Shown piece after piece: positions 1 through 12,898 of a DNA stretch of 58,988 nt. Where the stretch lies: positions 7,726,542 to 7,785,529 of the forward strand of contig CM012953.1 of NCBI GenBank assembly GCA_000181795.3. The letters run 5' to 3'. Each line of letters begins with the position of its first letter. The stretch's first letter is position 1. A model generated the notes under the pieces. The model was not told where the DNA came from. It searched no databases and was given only the letters and a program-made list of their open reading frames with translations. The DNA comes from Trichinella spiralis (taxonomy: Eukaryota; Nematoda; Enoplea; Trichinellida; Trichinellidae). The position numbers were made by a program, and so were the translations under genes.

Positions 1-1430
1 ACGGAAAACAGTTACTCTTCTCACTTAGATGATGGTTCACCACTTGCATGGACAAATACGGTGAGCAGACGAGACCAAAACACACTCTTGTCAGTCGGTA
101 CGTCGCAAGAGTACCTCCCGGTCCAGAATTCTTCCAAAGAAAACGGCAAACATCACGGTCCTCCTCGTGCAAGCCCACTTGTGATGTCAGATTGAAGGGC
201 CACTCGAAAACGCCAGAATCGAAGCAGGATTCCCAGCAAGTCAGCCTGCAGCTTCGGTCCTGAGTCGAGCTGCTCATTCAGAGACGTTCCTTCGAACTTC
301 ACTGAGCCATCAACAACAATGCGATGCTTCATCGCCTCTGGTCCCTGTTGGCTGACAATGTGATGAGGAGGTAACACGTCTGTCCCTTGGGTCCTTTCGA
401 CGTGACCTCCTCAGCCCAACCATTCTCGAAGTAGCTCCGGGAATAGACGAACGCACGCTCCATCTTGATGGCTCTCAGGCTATCCGTCGTTTGAGTGTCT
501 CGAGACGCCATTTCGCAACAGCGAAGTTATCAGGCAGGTCCCATTGGTTCTTTCTCCAGAGCAGTCGTACCGAATGGCGAGTTTCATCATTTCTTTCCGA
601 TTCACGCTTTCCTGATGGTATTATAACAATCAAACAACGGTCAGTAAGTATTGTTTTTATTGGGGACTGCCGCCGACGGTGCGTTACAGCAAGCTTCTTC
701 AACCACACAACAACGACTATGCACACGTACCTCGGTACTACCATACTCCACCTCTGATCTTCAAGTCCAAGTCTGCATACGGTAGCTTCACCTTTCTTCC
801 GCTTCGTTGTCTGGAGGAAAAGAGTTATTAGCTCGGTCCGCGTCCGCTACAAAGGCTTAGGAACAGATGCAAAGGTGCACTGATAAGCCACAAGATAGTA
901 AATGAACATAATCACTCAGATTGCTCGTGCACTTTCTCGCCAATTCGACCATTACTTCCTCATTCTACAGTAAGCACCGTAGCCTGCGTTCAAGTACAGA
1001 CCACCAGGTTCACTGACGAATAATTTCCAACATCAAATATTGATAAAAATTGTTTTCAAAATCCTGATCACTAATAGGTATAAACTTCAAAATAAATAAT
1101 ATAATAGAAAAACGAAATTTGTATGAATGATAAATCTTCATAAATTTTGATAAAAACAAACTCAATAATGTTTTTGATTAATAAAAGTTTTTAATACTAA
1201 TGTTTCATCACTGCTATTAAAGTCACGTAATCCTAAATGAAAATATTTGAATCAATGAAATAAGCAAATATTGCAGCTAATTACAACTAGACATTGAACA
1301 ATTAATTCAACAAGGACAACCAATAAGACAAAGGTACGACGGTAAAAAAGGGTAACGCGTTCAAAGACCAGTAAGAAAACGCGGTGAAAATTTTGGACGA
1401 ATAAGACCATCCCTCCCGTTCTGATTGTTT
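1..1430 (-). mobile_element. Fossil LTR retroelement, BEL/Pao-like pol remains plus LTR-like end
   Basis: Fossil. Between about 150 and 740 the minus strand carries remains of a reverse-transcriptase region of the BEL/Pao type: an LPDN-type block, then a block resembling the family's PHH...KHRIVVDGS...SLNEQL stretch, then a run ending near ALQSDIT. The rest of pol would lie beyond base 1. About 1020-1430, read on the minus strand, resembles the LTR-like sequence at 58150-58560 over most of its length, so it is probably this element's 5' LTR. The spacing from LTR to reverse transcriptase is far too short for a whole element, so much of the interior is gone. It is broken and looks old. The BEL/Pao assignment rests on remembered family motifs; LTR ownership is inferred from order and orientation. 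Confidence 0.6.
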
Positions 1431-1545
1431 GCAATATTTTTCATTTCATTGGCTGAAATATCTCAATTTACTTACAATTATGATGTGACATAACTTTAAT
1501 ATTTCGAAAGTTTCATCAAATTTATTTTCATCGAAATTTTTTTTA
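1420..1545 (+). repeat. Partial LTR-like fragment, plus orientation
   Basis: This stretch resembles 58314-58480 in the direct orientation (shared core around AATATTTTTCATTTCATTGG, then TAACTTTAATA, then AAGTTTCATCA). It lies head to head with the minus-strand LTR-like piece at 1020-1430, so two copies of one LTR family abut in inverted orientation. Diverged and partial. Confidence 0.5.
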
Positions 1546-2352
1546 TTTAAAAAAATTAAAGAATTCATTTCGCTTCGACGGATGCGCATATTTCTTGCAT
1601 CACGTATGCTGAATGGAATCGTTTGATAATTTCAATCCGTTTTCATCTTGCAATGGAAGAATATTATTTAATTCTTCTCTAATTTTTTAATTTAATTTAA
1701 TTCTCTTCATGCTCAAATCGCCGTTACCAATTCATCCGATATGACAAGAGACGAGAACAATTTCTGACAAAAGCGTAGTTGACACTATACGCATAAAACT
1801 CTCAGAATGGCGAGCAAGCAAGTATTTTGTCAGACGAGCAAAAACAACTGTTCATTGACATTTCTTCGAACAGTACATAAGAAAATTCGGGTGGAGGAAA
1901 AATTTTTCATCTCTGTTCTGCTCGTTACTTTCACAATGATTAATGTATCCGACCGGCATCTTTGAAAAAAAATTCGTTGATGCAGTATGTTTCAGCATTG
2001 TACATTATGATGACAAACGTATCAAACTTTGGGTAACGACGCTGGTAGCTGTATGAACTGCAAAACTGACAAAACGGAACAGTGGCACAAAGTTCGTTGC
2101 GCAGTTAGAATTGTTCAGTTGGACAATGAATTTGCATAAAACTTTATTCATAAATTTCAATTCTGACCTCATCTTCGTGGGTGAACGGGAGAAAATTTTC
2201 AGTCTCGTTCAGAATAGTTTCATTAAAAAATTGAAGTAAAAAAGAATAAATAATAAAAATGAAAAAGAAAAAAAATTTTCCAATAATTATGAATTATGGA
2301 AAATTCGTATTTTATATTTAAAAAATGCATTAAAAATGAATCACACGTCTGA
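1546..2352. other. Intergenic, downstream of Dicer
   Basis: AT-rich DNA between the fossil element and the Dicer stop codon. I see no convincing coding exon. It should contain the Dicer 3' UTR; a minus-strand AATAAA lies near 2141-2147. Part of it (about 1740-2120) is of higher complexity than the rest, but gives no protein I recognise. Confidence 0.4.
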
Positions 2353-5300
2353 TCAAATAATAAAATGATTCGAAGTGGGATACAACTCGCGCACTGCTTT
2401 TTTCGCCGCAGCATGTTTTGCGGTTCGATAACTTTTTCCACTACCAATAAAACTTCCTTTTCCAGTAACAACGACCTGAACATGCACGCCGCTGTTTCCT
2501 TCTTCTCTGTCCAAAATGCTTTCAAAGAAGAAAAAAACCAAATTATATATACATATAGCCAAATGCAATAAGCAACAACAACAGTAATAATAAGAAGTCA
2601 AATTACTTGAATTGGACACGTTCCGGTTCTAATTCCAGTAAATGTCGAACTGGTGATATCGGTGGATGACATAAGCATTTGTCTGAAAATGAGAATGAGA
2701 ATGAAAAGTGGAATGTCAGCTAATGTTCAATAAGGTTAGAGGTAGTTGAAGTGAAAAAAATGAACTTGCGTGTTAAAAGCCCCTCACTGCTTCCCCCAGG
2801 TTGGAATTGCATGAATAACTAAATGAAGTGAAGTCGCTCCGTTGTTTACCAATTTCTTCTGCAATCATGTTGTAGTAGACTTGCCAGACGGTCGCTAAAC
2901 TGCAATGAGAATCGAGAAAAATCGCTCCTGCTACTGATTCGAAAATATCACCCAACGGTTTCGGAACTTCTACATGTTCGGCAAATTCACTGGTTTCTTT
3001 TTCATCATCGTCTTGTTCTTCTTCCATCATGTAAAGCTGAAAAATACACATATAAGAAATAAGTTGAAAAAACAAACAAACAAACTTCATTGTGAAAGTT
3101 GACACTTTCTTTCAGTCCTCTCATAGCCAAGACGAACCGTTCATTCACACTGAGCAACTCAGCATTGAAATATAAGAAATACTAAAAAAAAAGAATTTAA
3201 TTTAAAATGAAAAAATAAACAAAAAATCCCTGTTGAACAGAAAGAAAGAGGACCTTTTGAAAATGATTCAAAACGGCCATGGAAGCGAAAAAAACGTTGT
3301 TCACAAGTGCCGCTCTCAAATCGGACAGCAGGCCAGGTGATCGTATACGCTTGCTGCTGTACAAGTGCCTGCTGATCAAGTAGTCGAGAATCGCGTCGCC
3401 CAGAAATTCAAGACGCTAAAAGTTTGCAAATTGGCAGTTTCCATTTGATTTCTTCATCTCGTTCGTATTCAATATTCAAACAGGCGACTAACTACTAACT
3501 AATCAACAACTACTAAACTCACACGTATATACCTCGTAACTGTCGGTCACTGGCGTTTCGACTTCGTTGTACGAGCTGTGGGTTAACGCTTGAATCAAGT
3601 AGGCCTTGTTGGTGAACCGATAGCCGATTTTCGCCTCAAAAGAGTTCAAATCGTACGCTGTCCATATTGAATGGATTTTCGCCTCAGGACCGATCAGCAC
3701 ACAATTTTCTGAGCAAAAAGCAGTGGAAGAAGAAGAAGAAGAAGAAGAAGAAGAAGAAAGTAAATTCATCAGCTGAAGAAAATATCGTAAAAAAAGAATA
3801 TTATTCACCGAGAAGAACATGGCAAAAAATAAAATTCACATTGCCATCGATGTCGATGCCAAACCATTTGAGCAACTTGATCGCCGGTCGCATGCCGGCT
3901 TCCAACAAATAACAGCCGACCAACGCTTCGACACAATCAGCAATGCTCTTGTCGTAGATCACTTGATGAGTGCGATTCAAAGAGCACATTTCGTAACGTT
4001 CAGCAACAACAACTGGTGTCGGCGTATTGGCTTTCAATGCCTCATTCTTCTTTTTCGAATCGCCTTCATCAATCAGCTCGTTCACGGATTCGTATCCACT
4101 TTCCAAAGCGGCCAAGCTTCGAAAACACGGAGGCAGCCACTGGGCGGTCGGATCGAACGGTACCGCGGTCAGTTTGGCTTGCAGCAGCTTCTGCTTGCCA
4201 AGGTTGAACAGGTTGGTGTTGCTGACGATTTCGGAACGCAACGACGTCAGTCGACCCTCGTTCCAGTTCGTCTCCTTTATGAAAACGTGCAAGCTGACGA
4301 TGAATTTCAAAAACGAATCGCCCAACGCTTCCATCGATTCCAAGTCGAACATATCCTGGGCCTTTCTCAACGTCAACGCCCTCAACACATCCCGACACTG
4401 CGGTCCAGGCCGGTGTTGGGCCGGAGCCGTCGCCGTGTCCGAAACGTCCGACGGTTCGACAAACAAATTCAACTCGGATTCAGGCAATGCCGGGGCGGCG
4501 ACGAAAAAATCACTTTCACCGTCTGATTCGACAATTCCAAAGTCCACTTTCTCCAACGGCTGCTGCTGCGGTTGTATTGATGACAACAATTGCAGGGAAA
4601 AGTGTGTATCAAATAAACATTCGTCATTCGATTCAGCTGTATGAGATTCGGCCACAGAATTACCAGTTAAAATGTCCAACTGATCGTCCACTGGTACTGT
4701 CGGACATGCATTGCAAAATCGCACATCGAACTCTTCCAACAGTGCCTGGGTTTCGGGATCAATGCTACCAGTTGCTGTTGCTGCTGCGGCACTGTTGCTG
4801 TTCACGCTCAACTTGCTTAATTTCACCGGCAACTGATTGTCCACAATGCACATGTCGTTCAACCGGGATGCTAGCAAATACCAGTCTTTATTCAACGGCT
4901 GTATTTCGCAATTTTCCTCCAACACTTCTCCGGGAAACATAGCTTCGCGAAGAATCTGAAGTCGAAGCTGTTCAGCAATGAGCAGATGATTCATTCTAAA
5001 AGAATTTTGAGAAAAAATAATAAACAAAAAAGAGAGAAAAACAACCCCAAAAGTGTTTTCCACCAGATTACGGTGAACATTTCGATCGACAATGCATACT
5101 ATCCTATCAATGCACTGGTCCTTCAATTTGGTCAACATTTCAATTAACACAATTATCGTTAATTAATTTGTAACATAATAATAATAGGAATAGAAGCAAC
5201 GTGGCGAATATTAAAATCCAAAACAAACCTACCGGTAAAGTACAGTTGGTAGAAATATCAGACAACGCCACATCGATGCCGGCATTGGATGTATTATTAC

Positions 5301-8300
5301 CAATTCGGGTACCAGTTTGCAATGACAAGAGTTGGCGTCGTCGTCGAAATCAAACAGCAGAATGGAAATTGGCTTTTCGCACAAAAGATTCAGCCTAAAA
5401 TTCCAACGACAACGGCAACAATTAAAATCACCGAAATGAACGCAAAACGAACACAAAATACCTTTTAAAAGAAACCATCTTGACACTGAGCAAGGGTTGA
5501 TTTTTGTCCAACACTTTCACCTGTTTCGTAACTTCGAAATATTCAGCAAACGATCTGTACATTTTTAACGGGAAAGGCGACATCGGCGTGCAAGTGTTGT
5601 CGACTGCAGTGACGAAATAATAAAAATCACGATCGTTTTTATTCTTATACCAAGGATAAACTACTGCATTAAAATAACTGAAAAGTCCATTTTGAAAAAC
5701 AAACAAACAAACGTATCTACACAACATTAATCATCAATTAAAATCAACCTGCTAGAATTCATTATAAATTTTTCACTTCTCTGCTGCGGTATGTGAGAAA
5801 CATCCTTGCTCCAGTTGATAATTTTTTCGGCAGTAGACAAATCCACACTGCACTTTGAATTATATTCTAAACAAATTAAATTAATTTATTTAAAGGAATA
5901 TTTTCTTTTATGCGTCGACAATAATTTGACCATTTTTACCGCATTTTAACGGAACAATCAAATAGGAACAGGCGGCATTTTCTGGATCAAAAATGAAATC
6001 CTCTTCTTCTCTGAACAAATAATTTTTGAAAATACAACAATGAAATGAAGTCAAAATGTCCAGCTGATGAGCGGAATAGGATGTTTCTTCGACAAATTCA
6101 ATTTCTACATCAATATAACTCTCGTCTGTGAAAACTGAAAATCCAGGAAGCTAAACAAATAGATTGTTGAAAAACAAAATTTCACCTAACAATTGATGAA
6201 TACGAAGTATATATGAATTGAATGAATGAAATACAAAGCTTACATTTCCAATCGGTTTCGATACAAGTATACCCAGCCTTGGCAAAAAACTTTCAATAGA
6301 ACTTATACTTATGGCATAAAGATAACTCTTCTGATCTGCTCTAGGTATTGCTTTGTATAACGCATCGGGCACCTGCACAATTCAACTGATCAGTAATGGA
6401 ACATAATAATTAATAGCTGATATATATATATCTATAATTCTGAATAAATTTCAAACAGAAAATTTCAAACTTTCTTCAAAAGAAATACATTTCAGCAGAG
6501 AATTATGAAGCTGACAAAATTACCTCTTTCAAATAATAGCTTCTACTGCTGATCGAAAAAAACTGTTCATCTTCTTTCAATTCAATTTCTTTACGGACAG
6601 TCACCGGCGGTATCAAAAATTCATTCAATTCACCCATCGCATGCAACATCTTGGCAGTTTCGAATGCAGCGGCCATTTCAGCTAGTTTTGCATTCTGCAT
6701 TGGTTTTCCCTACAATCAATAATAATAATAATAATATGTGCATACCATAATGAATGATAATAACAAAATCTCACTTCAATTTTCTTTTTTAAAGGTGAAG
6801 TTGTCGGCAACTGAACAGTGGCAACATACGATATTGACAAATCCTTATTCAGAATTGTCTGTACACTGAACTTTGGACTACTATCAGCGAATCTGTCTTT
6901 ACGTAATTTATTGCAATAACTATAACAAAGTAACATGTATAAAGCATAATAAATTAAACAGAGACATATATTACCGCTTAATCACATTATGAGCAGAGCT
7001 GAGTACTAAGCAAGCCGCCTTCTTTACAAGGCCATTCTCTTCAAAATAAGTATAATAAGGTTCTACTAATGAATCAACATCGCCATTTGGTAAGTTCACT
7101 TCTTTACGGCAATTGTCGACTTGATCATTATTTCCGCTATAAGACTAAACGAGAACTTTGAAAATGGAAAACAGAAAAATCAAAATGCACAACGGAAAAA
7201 TCCACCAAAAACATGCAAAAATCACAATTCACACGATCTCTATCTTTAGTTCTCGTTAGAATATTTAAATCACGTCCATTCACCTTCAAAAATTTTTCCG
7301 TTTCCACAAATGAATTCAACATTTCTTGAAAACTCTCCAAAAATCTGTCCTGAACCAAAATTGTATAATAAGCAATCTTCTGTCGAGCTCTGCCTGAAAC
7401 ATACAACAAATAACAGGAGCACTGATTGAGCAGAAATTTAAAATATATTTTTTAATATTTTCTTACCTTTTGATTGGACAAAAGATCGAAAAGTCAATGG
7501 TGTATCAAAGCGAATGACATAATTGCAATGACGAACATCGATTCCTTCTTCCAAAATACTGGTTGCTGCAAGTAGATTAAGCTTTCCATGTCGAAAATTT
7601 TTTAATACCTACAACAATAGAATAGAAAAGCTAAAAATGAAATGAGAAAATCAAAATCAAATATACTTCTTCTTGTCTTGCGAAGGAGGGTTCCGCAACT
7701 TCGGCTGACATCCTGCTTCCGACGACATAATCGACCTCGAGATAACTATACGAACGCGGCTGCAGTTTCTTCGCCGTGTCTATGAGGATCTGAAAGGGTG
7801 GGCCATTTGCTCCATTGGTATTTTCGAATTTTCTGCTATTATTTTTCTCCAATTGGAAATTCAACTCACCGCTATACAATAAGCTACCAGGCGTTGATTG
7901 ACGAATACAATTCCAAACGGCTTGCTGTTGCTGGTCAACAAATTGTTGACGAATGAACTGCCGTTTTCAGAGTCGAGAATGTTCAACAAAGCGGACAGTC
8001 GGTCCGAAACCACACACTTCAGCTTCTGGACCGAGTCGACCAAACCAATATGCCGTTTCAATTTGACGCTGGTCACTTTCAGGCAAGTTTTCAACACTTC
8101 AAGCCAAACCGAGCTGCTGGCATCCGATCCCGACGTGAACAGCGAAAACAGATTATTGTCCTCGTCGTCAGCAAGCAAAGTCGAGATGCGAGTTGCTAAA
8201 TTCGTCGTGCTTTGTAGCATTTGCTTGCAAACTTGCAAAGCGCACCACGGTCCAAGCTGCCCCATGATCGAGTCCAGCTTGGCAAGCACGTCGCAGACGT

Positions 8301-9784
8301 GCTGGATGTACAAGGAGACGTTGCCTTCGCATTCGCGGCCGCACCGTTCCAAAGATTTCTGCGTGCTCCGCACCAGATGCTGAAAAAACAAATCCAACTC
8401 GTGCCAATCGTACTTGTTGTCGTTTTTGCATGCAACGATCGCTATATGAGGATCGGCCGAGTAAAGCTTCAACAATTCCGCATGCGATGTGCCAACAACA
8501 CGACTGCACAACGTTGTCTCCAAATTGCGAATCGCCTTCTGCAAGCCGATTTCGTCTCCTTTTTTATTCATAACCGACGCCGTCAAACCCAATATTCTGG
8601 GCTGTATTCCTGAAACGAAAATTTTCTCAATTATCCACTTCACACCATGCGTTTAATCGCACATTTTGTTTACACCACTGCAGTAGGAAAAACAACAACT
8701 GTTTAAAATGGATAAACAACTGAATAAATTACCTATCAATCAAGCACTGACATCGACCAGCCGAAAATAACCTTTTCCCCCAACTTCAATAGCCTACTTA
8801 TATCAGTTTCAGACAGAGAACTATATACGCATAAATGATTCATTGAATAAATAAAGCTTTTTACTTCTAACATTGACATTTCGAAATGTGAAATTTAAAA
8901 GTCACTCACACGTTTACAAATCGAATGAAAAATTATCACCATCAGAATTATGAAACTGGCCAATATCTCTATGTGTTTTTGCTTTGTTAAAAGTTAATTT
9001 TGTTAAAAACAAAAACTTTCAAAATTGTAAACGATAAATTGAAATCAAAAAAACTACTCATTTAAAAAAGTCAATCATTACCACTGTCGTTATTATTATA
9101 ACACAACTTGTAAAGTTCCATTATTTTTTTGTAAGGATGTTGCTTTGTAGCGTGATGGCACTCATCGAAGACGATCAAGTTGACAATATCAAATTTGATA
9201 AATCCATGGGTCAGGATGTTTCGGAAAATTTCAGCCGTCATGACGAGCACCTAAATTAGTTGAAAGGTAAAAGTTGAAATGGTGAAAAATAATCAAAAAA
9301 GAACAGCAACCATTACATGAAACTTGTCGAAAAATTCCATCCAAATCTTGGCTGACCAACAATCGACTCCCAAAGCGCCGTGGAATTCACCAACTTTCAG
9401 GTTGGTATTGATTCGAATATGCTCGGCTTGTTGTTTGACCAGTGGAACTGCAATGGAATTGTACAAGGCAATCGACTGACAAATCCAAAATCGTCCCCCT
9501 CACACATATACCTTTGTCCACAATAAACAACGATCTCTTGCCGCCTTCTTTCAGCGGCTGGTGAACGGATTCGGACATTTCTCGAATCAACATTACAGCA
9601 ATGAACGTTTTGCCGGTGCCTGTTCCAAGCGTGACGATCACATTTTCCTTTTTGGCACACTCTAACAGCTCTTTCTGGAATAGGTTTCGACATCTTTTAG
9701 AAATAAATAAACAAACAAATAAAAAATACTTTCAACCTGATATAATCGCACGTTCTCCAACCGACCGCTTTGTTCTTTCTCCAT
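2353..9784 (-). CDS. DICER1: Dicer, full-length ribonuclease III (23 exons)
   Basis: Cuts long dsRNA and pre-miRNA into small RNAs, in the cytoplasm. Exons by eye (minus strand): 9784-9737, 9674-9512, 9447-9317, 9250-9082, 8609-7870, 7789-7667, 7608-7467, 7393-about 7216, 7136-6975, 6919-6775, 6709-6524, 6372-6244, 6150-5940, 5866-5749, 5677-5462, 5394-5233, 4995-3809, 3708-3533, 3415-3254, 3181-3086, 3036-2850, 2682-2607, 2518-2353; about 1690 residues. Domain order: helicase with GTGTGKT (Walker A), FDECHHA (motif II) and QSKGRARQ (motif VI); dimerisation domain ([14 protein letters not shown]); PAZ (YPWYKN...AEYFEV...NQPLL); RNase IIIa (EALGDSFLK and [11 protein letters not shown]); RNase IIIb ([13 protein letters not shown] and [14 protein letters not shown]); C-terminal dsRBD. 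All eight acidic catalytic positions expected for the two RNase III domains are present. The start is chosen because exon 1, [16 protein letters not shown], splices in phase to KELLECA, the usual Dicer N-terminus. Only the exon 8 donor is unresolved; a phase-2 site near 7216 keeps the frame. Confidence 0.96.
3726..3758. repeat. GAA/TTC triplet microsatellite in a Dicer intron
   Basis: About eleven GAA units between the RNase IIIa exon (ends 3809) and the next exon (starts 3708). On the Dicer sense strand it is a TTC polypyrimidine run just upstream of the acceptor at 3708, so it may serve as the polypyrimidine tract. Confidence 0.85.
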
Positions 9785-10916
9785 TCTGCTGTAAAAAATA
9801 GCCGATTATTACACACCCTGCCATAATAAACTCGAAATCAACTTCACTATTATTAATACAATTACATCACTAAAACTATTGCTATTTTTAATACACAATA
9901 CAAAAACGTAACTTTTAGTTAAAAATGACCTAGAAATATAGAACATTGAATAATAACTTTAGATGATAAAATGCTAAAATAAAAATTGAAAATTATACGT
10001 TGATTTATTAAAACGAAGTAAATTTGATTTTAATTAAATAAAATCAACTTATTCTTCAAAATATATACATATGCAATACTCTTTTCATCTAAATTTAAGT
10101 AATTGAAATTTCATGCAACAACAAAAACCGAAATTATTAATTTGAATAAACATTACATTCACAGTAAATCAAAGAAAATAGAGAAAATAAAGTTCATATA
10201 TATATTTCTTAGAACAATGCACAAATAAATAAAAATTTACATTTTATTTATCAGTAAATATTAAATAGTAAACAATTTCATTGTTATACAAATTATATAC
10301 TTTGAAACTGTCGTAATTTTTAATCCGAATTACTTCCATAAACCATACTGTATATCATAAAATAATAAGGTATTAGATAACTAATTTTTTAATATTGGTG
10401 ATTTTTATAAATAAACGCTTTTAAAATGGTGCATTATTAATTCGTATTCATTTGTTTTTCTCATATTCGAAATTTCAATAATCAATTCTGCTTGAAATGA
10501 ATATTATAAAGTAGAACATATTCGGAAAACATTTATTATTCGAATTAATTTTTATGAATAAATGATTGAATATACATATAAAACGTTAGCTTCAGTTTAC
10601 TGATCATCATTTATTCTCTCCTATTAATACTGTTTATCAGTATTAGTTAAAACTGTTTATCAGAGTTCGAAAACTGTGAACCAAAACTTTTGATGGTAAA
10701 ATCTAGTTGAACTAGTTTTATACTTCTTTTAGCATTTAATTACGAATACAATTCCATTATTCTTTCATTATATTCGAAGTAAAAAACATTTGCATTTACA
10801 TATCCAAAAAATATCCCAGCATGGTATCAATGACGACTGATTTTTCTGACATGTAATTGACTGTATTCAATTACACCACTTTGAAGAATAAAAACAAAAA
10901 CATAATTTCATTTCAC
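9785..10916. other. Intergenic between Dicer and RPS7
   Basis: Very AT-rich, with no credible exon on either strand. It must hold the Dicer promoter and 5' leader (minus strand). I see no clear TATA or initiator element that stands out from the background. Confidence 0.45.
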
Positions 10917-10922
10917 TTTATT
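10917..10922 (-). terminator. RPS7 polyadenylation signal AATAAA
   Basis: AATAAA on the minus strand, about 16 bases past the RPS7 stop codon, implying a very short 3' UTR as is common for ribosomal protein genes. Confidence 0.6.
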
Positions 10923-10937
10923 TCTCAATTATTCCCA

Positions 10938-11906
10938 TCAGTACAATGGAACTGGAAATTCAAATTTCACTTCTTTACCAGTCAAATGCTTGTATACTGC
11001 AGCAAAAGTTTCTGTCTAAACAGCGAAAATTATATTACATTCAAGTTCACAATTCACTTTACTTTATGCTCAACGGCGGCCTTCTGATTACGATCGAGGT
11101 GAACTTTCAACAACCGACTGCCGTCCAAACGTACTCGAATACGTTTACCAACTATTTCAGCCGGAAACACTATATCGTTCAAATATTCATCATGCACAGC
11201 AGCCAAAGTACGGCTAAAGTACGAAAAGATAAATAAAATAACCATTATCACAGACACACTCCATTTCATCATTAAAGCTGAGGCGAACATTCAAAATTCA
11301 ATTTAAATTAATCTGAACACGAAAAAACTGCAACACAAAATCATTTCCAACCTGCGAGGACGTTTTTGCTTTTGAGTAATTTTGCGTTTACCACGGGTTG
11401 GTTTAGGAAGAATTCGACGCTAAAATTTGAAATAAACTTTCCATATCCAAGAAAATTTCAAATGTTGAAAAAAAATATCATCTTACTTTTGCAACAAAAA
11501 CAACATGCTTTCCGCCAAATTTTTTTTCCACTTCATGAATTAACCGAACCAAAATTCGTCTATACTGCTTATACTGTGGAAAGGGTACAAAGACGATGAT
11601 AACCGCCCTGTTACCAACGTCAATTTCCTGGGAAATTTTTTTTCAATATATAAAAATAAATAAAAGTTACAATTAATAAAATTTAAAAACTATACTTTGG
11701 CAGATACAAAAGTCAAATCTTCTTTCACGTAATACTGCAAATCTTGTGAATGCTTCAAATCATATAAAACCTTAAAAAATAATAATAATGACGTATATAT
11801 TAAAACAAAAAAGTTAACAGAAAAGTACTTGTGACACATGGCGTTCCAATTCTGTAACACAGTCTTTGGATGCTCTGACTAAATTATTCAGCGTACCGTA
11901 AACCAT
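10938..11906 (-). CDS. RPS7: 40S ribosomal protein S7 (eS7), six exons
   Basis: Component of the small ribosomal subunit. Exons 11906-11829, 11770-11696, 11627-11487, 11419-11352, 11213-11063 and 11015-10938 total 591 bases, giving 196 residues (the family is about 194). Recognisable blocks: [76 protein letters not shown] and [15 protein letters not shown] near the C-terminus. All splice phases agree. The start [10 protein letters not shown] gives an N-terminal length matching nematode S7 proteins; the reading frame stays open upstream to an acceptor-like TTTCTTAG at about 11941, so either an upstream leader exon or a trans-spliced leader joins there. No truncation or missing block seen. Confidence 0.97.
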
Positions 11907-12898
11907 ATCGATATTATTCTTGCGAAATGTAGCGGAATTCTAAGAAACAAAATTTATTATATAAACTGCTTATTTCATCAATTATAATACAACAATCAAA
12001 TGAATAATTAATTCCTAGCAAGATTTGCTAAACTTAACAAACCAAATTGTTACCATTTATATATTACAACAATAAATATATAAAAAGTCACGAAATGTAT
12101 AATAAAAAACAAAACATAATAGATTACGCATAAAAACAAACATAAAATTGAATGATTTAATCATTTAAGCAAAAAAATGCATTTTTATAAACGGATTACC
12201 GAAAGACACGAATATTGTACCGTAAACATGAATTCAAGTATTAATAACAGTTTCTATAAAGTAAATTAATTTACTGAAAAGTATTGCATATTAAAAGAGC
12301 TAAAATTGAACTTTTTCAAGATTTTATAATTTTTTATGAAGAAATTTATATATTTAAACATATAGAAAGGAAAAAACAAAATAAAAAAGAAATTAATGCA
12401 AATAGATGTCGACTTAAAACTTACCTAAAGTTTAGAATAAATAACTTGATGAAAAACGATGAAAATAATAATTTTTGTACAACACGACATCAGCATCACC
12501 AAATGGGTCGTTTATTTTTAAAAAATACATTAACTGCATTGGGTAAATATTTATGATTGTTTGAAAAATGTTCTACATTGGCATGTTTGTTAAAGCTTGT
12601 TCTTATCAGAAGAAAAATATTGCAAAATTCAAATAAATTTTTTAAAATTTAAACTGACTACTACCTTTCATAAATGCCATCATGTGTAATTTTTTTTAAT
12701 TCAGCTTTTATTTGATAAAAGATTTTAGAATCCCCGTTATAATACTAAGTAAAACTGTTTTCAACCACTGTACACCATACAAATGATATAACAAAACCAC
12801 TACCCTTAATTTATAAACATGATTACTTAAAAAATTCAAGTTTTAAATGATGAATAGTTTCAATCGACAAATATAAAAGCTGTTCTTTCATTCATCCG
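11907..12898. other. Intergenic between RPS7 and MIC19
   Basis: AT-rich, no coding exon supported. Bases about 11907-11941 look like RPS7 leader, preceded on the sense strand by a pyrimidine-rich TTTTGTTTCTTAG. The remainder should include the MIC19 3' UTR and the RPS7 promoter; no clear motif seen. Confidence 0.45.

Noticed and set aside
3819-4942. Several long plus-strand open frames
   Set aside because: Antisense shadows of the large RNase IIIa exon of Dicer; their peptides resemble no family.
7898-8613. Plus- and minus-strand open frames overlapping the helicase exon
   Set aside because: Shadows of Dicer exon 5, which carries the helicase sequence in one frame.
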